Of a stretch of DNA of 64,000 bases, positions 43,191-51,408 are shown piece after piece. The position numbers were made by a program, and so were the translations under genes. Source of the DNA: Candidatus Binatia bacterium (GTDB lineage Bacteria > Desulfobacterota > Binatia > Bin18); the NCBI GenBank assembly GCA_022820725.1, contig JAJEFA010000007.1, positions 409,215-473,214 of the forward strand, in the 5' to 3' direction. Under the pieces are notes generated by a model, which had not been told where the DNA came from, did no database searches, and saw only the letters and a list, made by a program, of their open reading frames with translations. Numbering within the stretch: position 1 is the stretch's first letter; each line of letters opens with the position of its first letter.

Positions 43191-44156
43191 TCATTGGCCC
43201 AGGTTGCCCAGTATCTCCATGGTCGAGACAAAAGCCGGTCCCGCAACCAGCAGCAGGGTCCCCGGCGTCACCAACAGCAGCATGGGCATGCTCATCAACA
43301 CCGGTAGACGAGCAACCTGAGCCTCAATCCGGGCCGCACGGTTCTGCCGCTCGCTGTCGGCACTATTCCGCATGGATTGGGCCAGCGGTGTCCCATAGCG
43401 CTCGCCCTGGGTGATGGCCATGGACAGGTCGCGCAGCCCCTCCACCCCGGCCCGGACATGCAGGTCGTTCAGCACCTTTTTACGGTCGGTGCCGAGTCGC
43501 AGTTCTACCTCGGCCTGGGCAAACTCGCGCGCCAAGTCGGGCGCCATAGTCTCCAGTTCCTGCACCACCCGAGACAGGGTACGCTCAAAGGTCAACCCGG
43601 ATTCAAGGCAGAGCGTCATCAGGTCCAGGGCGTCCGGCAGCGCCGCGGCCATCCGGCGTTGACGGCGGACGCTGAATCGGTCCAGGCACATCTCGGGCAA
43701 AATCCCGCCCATGACCGCACCGGCCAGGCCGGCCAGCAGGATGGTCGGGGTTGAGGTGTAGTCTCCCAGCCACTGCCCCGCCGCCATCTGAAATCCCAGC
43801 AGCGTGCCGCTGGCCAGGGTAACGACAAGCTTGACCGTCATGAATATCGACAAGGCGTCGGGCCGGTGAAACCCTGCCTTCATGACCAGGTCTTTCAACT
43901 TGGCCCGCTCGGCCGCACCAACCGGAACCAGCCGGGACGCAATATTCAGGAGAGCGGACGACACTGAACGCAGGGAGAAGCCTCCACCCTCCTGTTTGCG
44001 CCGTTTCTGCGGTTCGCCATAGACTGCCACGGCCCACGCCCGTACCCCGGCGAGCCGACGGTCCATCACCTGAGCGTTACGAGTGTTGCGAAAGACCATC
44101 ACGCTGGCAACCGCCATGCAGGTCAGTGTTGTGATGACGACGAGCCAGAACATCAT
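43191..44156 (-). CDS. tadC: Tad pilus inner-membrane protein TadC
   Basis: The 321-residue protein has the T2SSF (GspF-like) domain: FRNTRNAQVMDRRLAGVRAW at the N-terminus, hydrophobic segments near 3-20, 105-155 and 290-315, and the conserved core DALDLMTLCLESGLTFERTLSRVVQEL, LAREFAQAEVELRLGTDRKKVL and AITQGERYGTPLAQSMR. TadB and TadC form the inner-membrane platform for Flp pilus assembly with the TadA ATPase. It is separated from tadB by 180 bp filled with repeats, unusual in an otherwise tightly packed operon. Confidence 0.95.
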   Translation of the reverse strand: MMFWLVVITTLTCMAVASVMVFRNTRNAQVMDRRLAGVRAWAVAVYGEPQKRRKQEGGGFSLRSVSSALLNIASRLVPVGAAERAKLKDLVMKAGFHRPDALSIFMTVKLVVTLASGTLLGFQMAAGQWLGDYTSTPTILLAGLAGAVMGGILPEMCLDRFSVRRQRRMAAALPDALDLMTLCLESGLTFERTLSRVVQELETMAPDLAREFAQAEVELRLGTDRKKVLNDLHVRAGVEGLRDLSMAITQGERYGTPLAQSMRNSADSERQNRAARIEAQVARLPVLMSMPMLLLVTPGTLLLVAGPAFVSTMEILGNLGQ

Positions 44157-44189
44157 TGGGATTCTCCGTATTGCACGATCATGCTGACA

Positions 44190-44233
44190 AGGAACCCACC
44201 CCGCCGCTGACGCGGCACCCCTCCAAGGAGGGG
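44190..44233 (+). repeat. Composite repeat, apparent empty site for the 54-bp element
   Basis: GGAACCCACCCCGCCGCTG is followed by ACGCGGCAC joined directly to CCCTCC and AAGGAGGGG. In the related copies at 48309 and 53606 the same GCGGCAC/CCCTC junction contains exactly one 54-bp palindromic element. Here the junction at 44218/44219 is uninterrupted. A 51-bp repeat follows closely. Confidence 0.85.
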
Positions 44234-44255
44234 ATGTGTGCTGCTCTCCTCCTTT

Positions 44256-44307
44256 AGGAGTGCGGGCTTCCAGCCCGCATGGCGGCCAGGATGGCCGCCC
44301 TCCCAGG
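44256..44307 (+). repeat. 51-bp twin-hairpin repeat, copy R2 (52 bp)
   Basis: AGGAGTGCGGGCTTCCAGCC starts the copy and GGCCGCCCTCCCAGG ends it, with both hairpins present and one extra base in the middle. It sits in the gap between tadB and tadC. Confidence 0.85.
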
Positions 44308-44338
44308 AGGGGATATGTAATACAAAAGAAGGCATTAC

Positions 44339-45373
44339 CTACCGTCCGACTCGGGCGGACAGGGCACGGGCGACCAACAGCCCGCTCAGAATGAGGCCAA
44401 CCCCGAAGCGAAGCAGCGTGCCACCCGACTCGGTATAGAACAAGGTCTCAATAGTCTGCGGATTGGTGAAGTTCTGGGTGACCAGCACCACGACCGGCAC
44501 AAACGAGATAATCGCCAGGGTCAGCCGGGTCTGGGCCGTCGAACTCTTGGCCTTGAGCGTAACGAGGTGGCGGGCGCGCAGGGTCTCCGAAAGATTGCCG
44601 AGCGCACCCGAAATGCCGCCTCCGGTCGTCAACTGCAAGCAGACCGCGGCGGAGAAGAGAGAGAACGCGGGAATACGAACGCGCGCCGCGGTACTGCGAA
44701 TGGCGGTTTCCGGGTCCAGCCCGGCCGCCACCGCCGAGGCTATTTCGCGCATGATCCCCCCGACCGGCGGCGGGGCGTCCTGGGCCACAATCGAGATGGC
44801 CTCCATTGACGGAACACCGGCCCGCACCAGGCGTACCACCTGATCAGTAGTCTCGGGAAATATCCTGGTGAACTCGTTGCGCTGGCCGGCATCCTGCATG
44901 GCCAGCACCGCCCAACTGCACCCCAGCCCGCTGACCGGCAGTAAAAAGAGAATGGCGAGCGTCCCAAAACCCAGAAACGCCGCACCCAGCCCGGTCGCCA
45001 CCATGCCCAGTACGCCCAGCCCGACTGCCCTGGGCAGCACCTTACGGACGTCAATCAGGGGGAATTGATACTCCAGCCGTTCAGCCAGCCGCGACTTGCT
45101 CCGTTGCTCACGGAAAACACTGACGTTGTCATCAGTGGTGGCGTCCGGCAGCGTATCGCCCCTGAACGACGCCGCGACTCGGTCCAGCCGGCGTTTCAAC
45201 TCCCGCTGCCGGGGCCAGATAACCAGCACCAGATACAGGCAGGGGATCTCAATCAGAAACGCAAACGCCGCAACCACCATGCTCAGCAGCGGGTTACCAA
45301 GCAGGAGCAGGGCCAGGAGGCCAGGGAGAATCACCCCGGCTACGCAGGCGAGTAATGTCAGGATAAAATTCAT
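44339..45373 (-). CDS. tadB: Tad pilus inner-membrane protein TadB
   Basis: The 344-residue protein has N-terminal hydrophobic segments (residues 4-25 and 30-55), a cytoplasmic loop with VLPRAVGLGVLGMVATGLGAAFLGFG, and the T2SSF core: FPETTDQVVRLVRAGVPSMEAISIVAQDAPPPVGGIMREI, LTTGGGISGALGNLSETLRAR, ending in a final membrane helix. Its ATG overlaps the cpaF stop by 4 bp (ATGA), so translation is coupled to the ATPase it works with. Confidence 0.95.
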   Translation of the reverse strand: MNFILTLLACVAGVILPGLLALLLLGNPLLSMVVAAFAFLIEIPCLYLVLVIWPRQRELKRRLDRVAASFRGDTLPDATTDDNVSVFREQRSKSRLAERLEYQFPLIDVRKVLPRAVGLGVLGMVATGLGAAFLGFGTLAILFLLPVSGLGCSWAVLAMQDAGQRNEFTRIFPETTDQVVRLVRAGVPSMEAISIVAQDAPPPVGGIMREIASAVAAGLDPETAIRSTAARVRIPAFSLFSAAVCLQLTTGGGISGALGNLSETLRARHLVTLKAKSSTAQTRLTLAIISFVPVVVLVTQNFTNPQTIETLFYTESGGTLLRFGVGLILSGLLVARALSARVGR

Positions 45374-46827
45374 GCCGCGGCCTCCACGTTTCTCGCGTTA
45401 CCCATCTGGAGCACCTCCAGCAACTCGGCGCGCAGACCTGCCGCGTCCACCGAGGCCATCCAGGACGGCTGGCGGCCGGTATTCTCAAAAGTATGTTCTT
45501 CGCCCGGCAGGCGACGCCACATCTCCTCGGTAGTAACCACATCGCCCTCCATCCCGACCACATCGGTAATGCTGGTCACACAACGATGACCGGAGCGCAG
45601 CCGGGCCAACTGAACCACGAGATCAACGGCCGACACAATCTGGCGGCGCATGGCCGACAGCGGCAGGTCACCCGAGGTCAGCATCAACATGTTTTCGAGC
45701 CGCATCAGCGCGTCGCGCGGATTATTGGCATGGATGGTGCACATCGAGCCCGGATGGCCGGTATTCATGGCTTGCAGCATCTCGTTGGCCTCGCCACCAC
45801 GTACCTCACCCACAATGATCCGGTCGGGCCGCATCCGCAGGGCGTTAATCAGCAGATCGCGGATGGTCACCTCACCCGTCCCCTCCACGCTTTTCGTGCG
45901 CGTTTCCAGCCGGACCACATGCGGCTGCTGTAACTGCAACTCCGCCGAATCTTCGATGGTCACCAGCCGTTCGGTGTTGCTGATCTCGCGCGACAGGGCG
46001 TTCAGAAAGGTGGTTTTCCCGGCACCCGTACCACCGGAAATCAGGATATTCAGCCGGGCTTTAGCACAAATCTGGAGCAACCGGCTCATTGCCGGAGTGA
46101 AGGCGTTGCGCTCGGCCAGCTCGGTTAGGCTGATACCACGGGCCACAAAACGCCGGATGGAGAAGGTGGCGCCGTCAATCGCCAGCGGCGGAATAATGAT
46201 GTTGACGCGGCTGCCGTCGGGCAAGCGGGCGTCCACCATGGGGCTGGCCTCGTCGATCCGCCGCCCAACCCAACCGGCGATCCGCTGGGCGATATTGAGC
46301 AGGTGCTGTTCGTCCCGGAACCGCACGTCCACCTGCTCCAGCCTGCCCCTGCGTTCGACATAGACCGATTTGAGCCCATTGACCAGGATGTCGGAGATCT
46401 GCGGGTCATTGAACAATGGCTCCAGCGGACCGAGGCCCTTGATATCGTCCACCAGTCGCTGGACCACTCGCCGGCGGTCAAGCGGCGTCAGGTCCGAGGC
46501 GATCGAGTCTTCGCTATCCAGGAAGGACTGGAGTTGAACGGCCAGCTCGTCCCGGCTCAGGTCGGCCGCCTTGGACATATCAAGCGACTGCACAACAACC
46601 GGGTGAATCTTGACCGCCATCTCGGCGACCAGCCCGTCCGAGGTCTGGCGACGCGTCAGTGTGGTAGGCTCGGACGCCCCGGCAACCGCAGCCGCTATGA
46701 GTTGCTCCTGATGCGCCTTGGTCTGTGGGACGGCCGGCGCCGGGGCAGGCGGATTATTGGGAGTCTGCACCGGGGCGGGCTTTTGGGCGGTCGGTTTGGG
46801 ACGGCGTCCGAAAAGATTGCGGGGCAT
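45370..46827 (-). CDS. cpaF: Tad pilus assembly ATPase CpaF/TadA
   Basis: The 485-residue secretion ATPase has a Pro/Ala-rich start (residues 10-40), an N-terminal domain with VQRLVDDIKGLGPLEPLFNDPQISDILVNG, and the RecA-like core: LDARLPDGSRVNIIIPPLA-type segment, Walker A GGTGAGKTTFLNAL near 268, the Asp box TIEDSAELQL, Walker B region IIVGEVRGGEANEML and the His box TGHPGSMCTIHAN. It powers extension (and possibly retraction) of the Flp pilus. It is the first of three coupled genes with tadB and tadC downstream. Confidence 0.97.
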   Translation of the reverse strand: MPRNLFGRRPKPTAQKPAPVQTPNNPPAPAPAVPQTKAHQEQLIAAAVAGASEPTTLTRRQTSDGLVAEMAVKIHPVVVQSLDMSKAADLSRDELAVQLQSFLDSEDSIASDLTPLDRRRVVQRLVDDIKGLGPLEPLFNDPQISDILVNGLKSVYVERRGRLEQVDVRFRDEQHLLNIAQRIAGWVGRRIDEASPMVDARLPDGSRVNIIIPPLAIDGATFSIRRFVARGISLTELAERNAFTPAMSRLLQICAKARLNILISGGTGAGKTTFLNALSREISNTERLVTIEDSAELQLQQPHVVRLETRTKSVEGTGEVTIRDLLINALRMRPDRIIVGEVRGGEANEMLQAMNTGHPGSMCTIHANNPRDALMRLENMLMLTSGDLPLSAMRRQIVSAVDLVVQLARLRSGHRCVTSITDVVGMEGDVVTTEEMWRRLPGEEHTFENTGRQPSWMASVDAAGLRAELLEVLQMGNARNVEAAA

Positions 46828-46843
46828 ACGAATACTCTTTGTC

Positions 46844-47995
46844 TTAGAATTGGGGGTCGTACTGCACAGTGTCGGCCAGCGAGATGGCCGGTCGGGTCAG
46901 CCGCCCGGTCAGATCGTCCAGGGCTTTCCTGTATTTTTTGCTGAACTCCCGTTCCGGCAGGCCGTAGTTGGTTGCCGCGGGCAAACCGGGCTCGAAGGGC
47001 ACGGTCACGTCCGGCTCGCGCCCGGCCAGGGTATAGCGAATATCCTCCGCAGACAGCGCACTCTTGCGCGTCCGCGTGTGGTTTTCGACCAGCAGACCCC
47101 AGTTGTCCCTGCCAAGCAGGGCCATACGGCGGATAACCCGGTTAAGACTGACCAGGGTCGGTTCAAAAACCAGCACACGTTCGTCCGCGTTTGCCAGCAC
47201 GGAAAACAACAGGTCGGTATCCGTCAGGCCGTCCACGATCACGAGGTGGGAGCGGTTGGCGAGCTGCTCCATCAGCCATTGGACGGCCTCAGCCGCGGGT
47301 GGGGCCGGTAAGCTATCACTCGCCCGATAGCCGTAGACGGAGATACGTGGGATCACCCGGGTCTGCACCCCTTCAATCAGGCTCGGGTCCGGGTCCGGCT
47401 TGGCCGCCAGGTCGAGCAACTCGTCAAACCCCACCGCGGGCTCAACGTCCAGCATCAGCGGCAGGGACCCGGAGGTCCGCTCCAGGTCCAGCACCGACAC
47501 ATAACTGCCCTGGGCCGCTGCGGTCAGGGCTGTCAGTGCAGCCAGGGTGGTGGCACCGCTACCGCCGCATCCGGCAAACGCAATCACCCGTCCGGCGTAC
47601 AGGCGGGCGGTCATGTCCTCCTCGTCCTGAAGCGCCGTAGTCACCGCGTCGTGAATATCGCTGACCGTCAGGGGTTTGGGCAGATAGTCGCTGACCCCGC
47701 AGGCCAGCAGTTCGCGGGTGAAGCGGGCCGTGTCATTCGAGCTGACGGCAATGACCACGGTCCCGAACTCGCACACCGAGGCCAATTCATGAATCCGCCC
47801 GACCGGAAACTCGGTGCCGTCCAGGTCAACGAACAGCAACTGGGGCGATGTCGCGGAACTCAGCGCTTTAATGGCCTCGGTGATGTCACCGCGCCGCACC
47901 TGGGCTCCGCGCCCGGCCAGCGCCCCTTTCAGCACCTGTTCGGTTTCGGCGTCAACCGCAAAGGCGAGGATCCTGCTGGTTTCGGTCGCTTCCAT
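46844..47995 (-). CDS. cpaE: Tad pilus localisation protein CpaE/TadZ with altered Walker A
   Basis: The 383-residue protein has an N-terminal atypical receiver-like domain (QLLFVDLDGTEFPV, CGVSDYLPKPLTVSDIHDAV, residues 1-125) and a MinD/ParA-like C-terminal domain. The deviant Walker A reads GCGGSGATTLAALTAL, lacking both signature Lys residues of KGGxGKT. The rest of the fold is present (VSVLDLERTSGSLPLMLDVEP, LVIVDGLTDTDLL). TadZ positions the machinery at the cell pole. Many TadZ proteins are atypical ATPases, so reduced nucleotide hydrolysis is plausible here. Confidence 0.92.
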   Translation of the reverse strand: MEATETSRILAFAVDAETEQVLKGALAGRGAQVRRGDITEAIKALSSATSPQLLFVDLDGTEFPVGRIHELASVCEFGTVVIAVSSNDTARFTRELLACGVSDYLPKPLTVSDIHDAVTTALQDEEDMTARLYAGRVIAFAGCGGSGATTLAALTALTAAAQGSYVSVLDLERTSGSLPLMLDVEPAVGFDELLDLAAKPDPDPSLIEGVQTRVIPRISVYGYRASDSLPAPPAAEAVQWLMEQLANRSHLVIVDGLTDTDLLFSVLANADERVLVFEPTLVSLNRVIRRMALLGRDNWGLLVENHTRTRKSALSAEDIRYTLAGREPDVTVPFEPGLPAATNYGLPEREFSKKYRKALDDLTGRLTRPAISLADTVQYDPQF

Positions 47996-48015
47996 GGACG
48001 GCGTTTCCTCGTCCT

Positions 48016-48321
48016 CTAGGTGTCGCCACCCCCGATAGCGATGGTTTGCGATACGTCCGGCAGCTCGCGCACCTCGTCAGTCACCCAGCGCTGATAGGCT
48101 CCGTGAGTCGCCCCATAGGCCGCAACCGGCCGCTCGGCCGAATCCGTTTCCAGGCTGTCCTCATAATCCGCTCTGATGTCGCCCAGGCTGCGCTGCGCTC
48201 CTTCAGTACTGGACAGCGCCATGCGGGTGGACGGCAGGGTTTGGTAGAGCGATAGCGGCACCACGGCGCATCCGGCGCTCGTCATAGCTACAGCCAGCAG
48301 GACAGGAAGAACCCACCCCAC
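48016..48321 (-). CDS. Small Tad-locus lipoprotein in the CpaD/RcpB position
   Basis: The 101-residue form starts at GTG 48321: GWVLPVLLAVAMTSAGC, with a lipobox Cys near 18 and a short mature part (VVPLSLYQTLPSTRMALSS, then RSLGDIRADYEDSLETD, ending in AIGGGDT). It takes the place of cpaD/rcpB between secretin and tadZ. The frame is also open back to an ATG at 48696, but that extension is built almost entirely of repeat sequence. The start is therefore doubtful: either the GTG supplied by the repeat edge is used, or repeats have split an older N-terminus (MNRLWSDSLLPL) from the signal peptide. Confidence 0.65.
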   Translation of the reverse strand: MGWVLPVLLAVAMTSAGCAVVPLSLYQTLPSTRMALSSTEGAQRSLGDIRADYEDSLETDSAERPVAAYGATHGAYQRWVTDEVRELPDVSQTIAIGGGDT

Positions 48322-48457
48322 CGCTGACGCGGCACAAAGAGGAAACGTGTCCAGCTTTTTTGGCTGACTGGAGGATACGTTTCCTCTTTCCCTCCCGAGA
48401 GGGGATGTAAAAAAAGCTCCCCTCCTCGGAGGGGTGGCCGAAGGCCGGGGTGGGTTC
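48309..48457 (+). repeat. Composite repeat carrying a 54-bp element, start of a repeat nest
   Basis: The unit is bounded by inverted GAACCCACCCC and GGGGTGGGTTC. It contains CGCTGACGCGGCAC, then palindromic copy F, then CCCTCCCGAGAGGGG and CTCCTCGGAGGGGTGGCCG. A 42-bp segment at 48419-48460 recurs exactly at 48612-48653, with a 51-bp repeat between the two, so several elements are stacked next to the start of the lipoprotein gene. Confidence 0.85.
48336..48389 (+). repeat. 54-bp palindromic element, copy F
   Basis: Arms AAAGAGGAAACGTGTCC and GGATACGTTTCCTCTTT enclose a 20-bp loop ending ACTGGA. It sits exactly at the GCGGCAC/CCCTCC junction of the composite repeat. It is open in the reading phase of the lipoprotein extension. 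Confidence 0.92.
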
Positions 48458-48472
48458 CTCTCCTGGCAAGCA

Positions 48473-48523
48473 CCTGGGAGAGCGGCCATCTTGGCCGCTT
48501 GCGGGCTGGAAGCCCGCACTCCT
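48473..48523 (-). repeat. 51-bp twin-hairpin repeat, copy R3
   Basis: Full-length copy CCTGGGAGAGCGGCCATCTT to ACTCCT, lying between the two identical 42-bp segments (48419-48460 and 48612-48653) upstream of the Tad lipoprotein. Confidence 0.88.
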
Positions 48524-48712
48524 GGCCCCCTGCCACAGACAGGCACGGCGCAGGGGGGCCACCGGGGAATGTAATGTGCATCACACGTCCCAAGAGAGGA
48601 GCCTTTCCTATCCCCTCCTCGGAGGGGTGGCCGAAGGCCGGGGTGGGTTCCTCCCCTGCTAAGCGGCAACAGCGAGTCAGACCAGAGCCTGTTCATGGGC
48701 GTTCTCCTTGCC

Positions 48713-51319
48713 TCAGTAATGATAGCCGCGCAAACGGCGACCGGGGAGTTGGCGGTCCCGGTCGGTCGTGCGGGGCATGGTCGTTGCGGTAGTCAGCCGC
48801 GCCGTGACCACGACAATCAGCTCGGTGGCGTTCGAGCGGACCGACTGCGAGCCGAACAGCATGCCCAGCAGCGGAATGTCCTTGACAACCGGCAGGCCGG
48901 ATTCGACCGCTTCACTCTGGTCGCGGTACAGCCCGGCAATCACGATGGACTCGCCGTCGCCAACCTCAACCGTGGTCTCGGCCCGGCGCACATTGATGAC
49001 CGGAATATCGAGCCCGGTGACTGTGAGCGAGTCGGTATCCGAGCGCTGCGACACCTCCGGGCGCACGGTCAGCATAATACGCCCGCTGTCAATAATCGTC
49101 GGCACGAAGTCCAGCAGCACGCCGTATTTCTTGTACTCGAAAATAATCGCACCGTCCTCAAACCCCGAGGGCAGCGGGTATTCCCCGCCGGAAAAAAAGC
49201 TGGCCGTCTCGCCCGAGACCGCGGTCACGTTGGGCCGCGCCAGGACCGTCGCCAGACCGGCGGTGGCCAGCGCGTCTATCAACCCCCGCACCGTGGTTCT
49301 GCCGGGGCTGATACCGGTACTGCCGAACAGCGCTGCGGCTTGTCCTTCGATCAAGCTCTGCGATACAAATCCGGTCGCCTCGCTGAAGAAGAAGCGGCCG
49401 ACCCGCATCCCGAGGTCGCGCCCAGCGCCGATGTCCGGCAGCACTTCCCAGTTGAACCCCAGGGTTTCGCTGACGCTGCGTTGCACTTCGGCGATCTGCA
49501 CTTCGAGGTTGACCTGCTGTTTGCCCGTTACGCTGATGCGGTTTTCGACCGGCGTTTCTTCCGGCAGAGCGGTTGTCGTCAGCCGCAGGGCCAGGTCGGC
49601 CGCGTCGATGGACGCCACCGTACCGCTGAGTTCGACGCCTCGGTTGAGTTGGCGGACGATCACATTTTTGAGCACAGGTACACCCTCAATCGCAGCCCGG
49701 GCCGGCTGGATATCCAGGACTGTGGCTATGGTCCACTCGCCGACCAACTCGCTGTCGGCATCGAGTGCAGCCACTGACGTCCGGCCCACGGCCTTGGCGA
49801 CCACGAACAGCACGCCGGACGAAACCAACTGTACATCCGCAATTTCCGGGTTGGCCACAAAGACCGAGGCGACCGGCGTGTCGAGTCGGAAGAGTCGGCT
49901 CTGAGAGAGGGGAATCTGCACTGAGGCGGGGAGGGTGGGGAATTGGGGGCTGGGGGTTGGGGATTCGGGGGTGATGGCTGCGGTTTCGGCGGTTTCGGTT
50001 GAAGGAGTGTTTTCGATGACTGCTGCAGTTTCTTCGGAAGGCGCGTCAGGAGTGGAAGCCACGCCTTCCCCCTCTCCCTCTGGGAGAGGGTCGGGGTGAG
50101 GGCTTATAGCGGTTTCTACTGGGAGTGTCTCTTCTGAGACGGTTTCTGGTGTCGGTTCGGCTGGCGGCGTTGCCTCTTCTGCTCCACTCTCGGGTGCTGT
50201 GGTTTCCTCAACCGGAGGTGGCGCTTCGGCGGTCGGGACGGATTCGGGTGACGAGTCGGATTCTGCCGGCGGCGTCTCCGCGTCCGCTTTCACAGGTGGG
50301 GTATCCCCCTCCTCTCCCCCCCCGCTGCCTGGGAGAGCGGCCATCTTGGCCGCTTGCGGGCTGGAAGCCCGCACTCCTATAGGAGGGGATGAGTCGGGAG
50401 CATCCTCGGACGCAGTTTCAGCGACCGAATCAGGGGCTGCGTCCGCTTCTCCCGAAGAGGCCGCTTCTGCCTCGGACGCAGCCTCAGTTTCAACCGGAGG
50501 TGGCGCTTCGGCGGTCTGAGCGGATTCGGGTGTCAAGTCGGGTTCTGCCGGAGACGCGGACGTGTCTGCTTTCACAGGCGGGGCAGCCTCCTCCTCTCCC
50601 CCCCCGCTGCCTGGGAGAGCGGCCATCTTGGCCGCTTGCGGGCTGGAAGCCCGCACTCCTATAAGAGGGGGTGATTCGGGGGCGTCCTCGTACGCCGGGT
50701 CGGTCTCAATAGCGAAGGGAAGAGAAGGGGGTGCGGCCTCTGCTAATGGGAGGGGAGCGTCCCCGGAGATATGTGGGGAAGGAGGGGCGTCTACCGGGAC
50801 AGCTTCAGGAGGCGGCGCCGGGGATGGGGGTGCCGGAGCCTGGGCAAGCCCAGGGCCTGCCTCTCCATCGGCAAGCAGGTCAACCACGACCTTGACGCCA
50901 CCTTCCTCGTTATTGAGGAGAAAGGTGCGCAGCCGGTACTCATCGGTGAGCAAGGCGACCACGCTCTGGCCGTCAGGGCCGAGAGCCACGTCGGTGATAT
51001 ACGTGCCAAGATGGCGTGGAATCTGCTGAAATGTGGTGTGCAGGCGGCGATCGAACATGACAGTCAGGGTTTTCCCCTCTATGCGCGCACCGTAGGCCAC
51101 GACCCACGGCCAATCGAACACTATGCGTCCAAAATCGTCATGCGCCCAGGCACGCGTCACAATAGGCACGATCTCCGGCCCAACGCCGTTGAGAACCGGT
51201 GCCGCCGGTATTGTTCCGGGGTCCGGCTCCTGGCCGTAGCCTGGACTGCTGCCTGCAATGAGTATGCCGACAACGAGCAGCACAAGCATGAGCCTACATG
51301 CTGAATGTATTCTCTCCAA
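48713..51319 (-). CDS. cpaC: Tad pilus outer-membrane secretin CpaC/RcpA with a long repeat-containing linker
   Basis: The 868-residue protein is far longer than the usual CpaC. A signal peptide (MLVLLVVGILIAGSS) is followed by an AMIN-like domain near 45-145 (RIVFDWPWVVAYGARIEG). An acidic Pro/Ala/Glu linker spans about 150-465. A pilus-assembly N domain follows (FRLDTPVASVFVANPEIADVQ), then a BON-like part, and the secretin domain with VEVGDGESIVIAGLYRDQ and LPLLGxLF-like DIPLLGMLFGS. The linker contains two 51-bp repeats in frame (both GVRASSPQAAKMAALPG) inside a larger tandem duplication. The frame starts at TTG 51319; the ATG at 51289 would lack the basic N-region. Confidence 0.93.
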   Translation of the reverse strand: MERIHSACRLMLVLLVVGILIAGSSPGYGQEPDPGTIPAAPVLNGVGPEIVPIVTRAWAHDDFGRIVFDWPWVVAYGARIEGKTLTVMFDRRLHTTFQQIPRHLGTYITDVALGPDGQSVVALLTDEYRLRTFLLNNEEGGVKVVVDLLADGEAGPGLAQAPAPPSPAPPPEAVPVDAPPSPHISGDAPLPLAEAAPPSLPFAIETDPAYEDAPESPPLIGVRASSPQAAKMAALPGSGGGEEEAAPPVKADTSASPAEPDLTPESAQTAEAPPPVETEAASEAEAASSGEADAAPDSVAETASEDAPDSSPPIGVRASSPQAAKMAALPGSGGGEEGDTPPVKADAETPPAESDSSPESVPTAEAPPPVEETTAPESGAEEATPPAEPTPETVSEETLPVETAISPHPDPLPEGEGEGVASTPDAPSEETAAVIENTPSTETAETAAITPESPTPSPQFPTLPASVQIPLSQSRLFRLDTPVASVFVANPEIADVQLVSSGVLFVVAKAVGRTSVAALDADSELVGEWTIATVLDIQPARAAIEGVPVLKNVIVRQLNRGVELSGTVASIDAADLALRLTTTALPEETPVENRISVTGKQQVNLEVQIAEVQRSVSETLGFNWEVLPDIGAGRDLGMRVGRFFFSEATGFVSQSLIEGQAAALFGSTGISPGRTTVRGLIDALATAGLATVLARPNVTAVSGETASFFSGGEYPLPSGFEDGAIIFEYKKYGVLLDFVPTIIDSGRIMLTVRPEVSQRSDTDSLTVTGLDIPVINVRRAETTVEVGDGESIVIAGLYRDQSEAVESGLPVVKDIPLLGMLFGSQSVRSNATELIVVVTARLTTATTMPRTTDRDRQLPGRRLRGYHY
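50328..50378 (-). repeat. 51-bp twin-hairpin repeat, copy R4 (inside cpaC)
   Basis: In frame in the secretin linker, encoding GVRASSPQAAKMAALPG. Length 51 bp is 17 codons, so the frame is kept. Confidence 0.92.
50610..50660 (-). repeat. 51-bp twin-hairpin repeat, copy R5 (inside cpaC)
   Basis: Identical in coding sense to R4 and 282 bp from it. The flanks (SGGGEE, PPVKAD, TAEAPPPVE) are also repeated, showing that R4 and R5 arose by tandem duplication of a 282-bp unit after the element had inserted. Confidence 0.92.
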
Positions 51320-51408
51320 AACACTGCGATACTATACGCGCGGAGCATAATGAAGCAACGACGCCAGAACCGCCCCACCGCCCGCTGGCGGGGGCGGTCC
51401 TCTCGTCT

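Noticed and set aside
42647..43414. A 255-residue plus-strand protein across the cpaB-tadC gap
   Set aside because: It runs through palindromic repeats and into antisense tadC, with low-complexity sequence and no domain.
48768..49904. A 378-residue plus-strand protein
   Set aside because: It is antisense to the secretin gene, Ser/Thr/Arg-rich and without any family motif, as expected for a shadow frame in GC-rich DNA.
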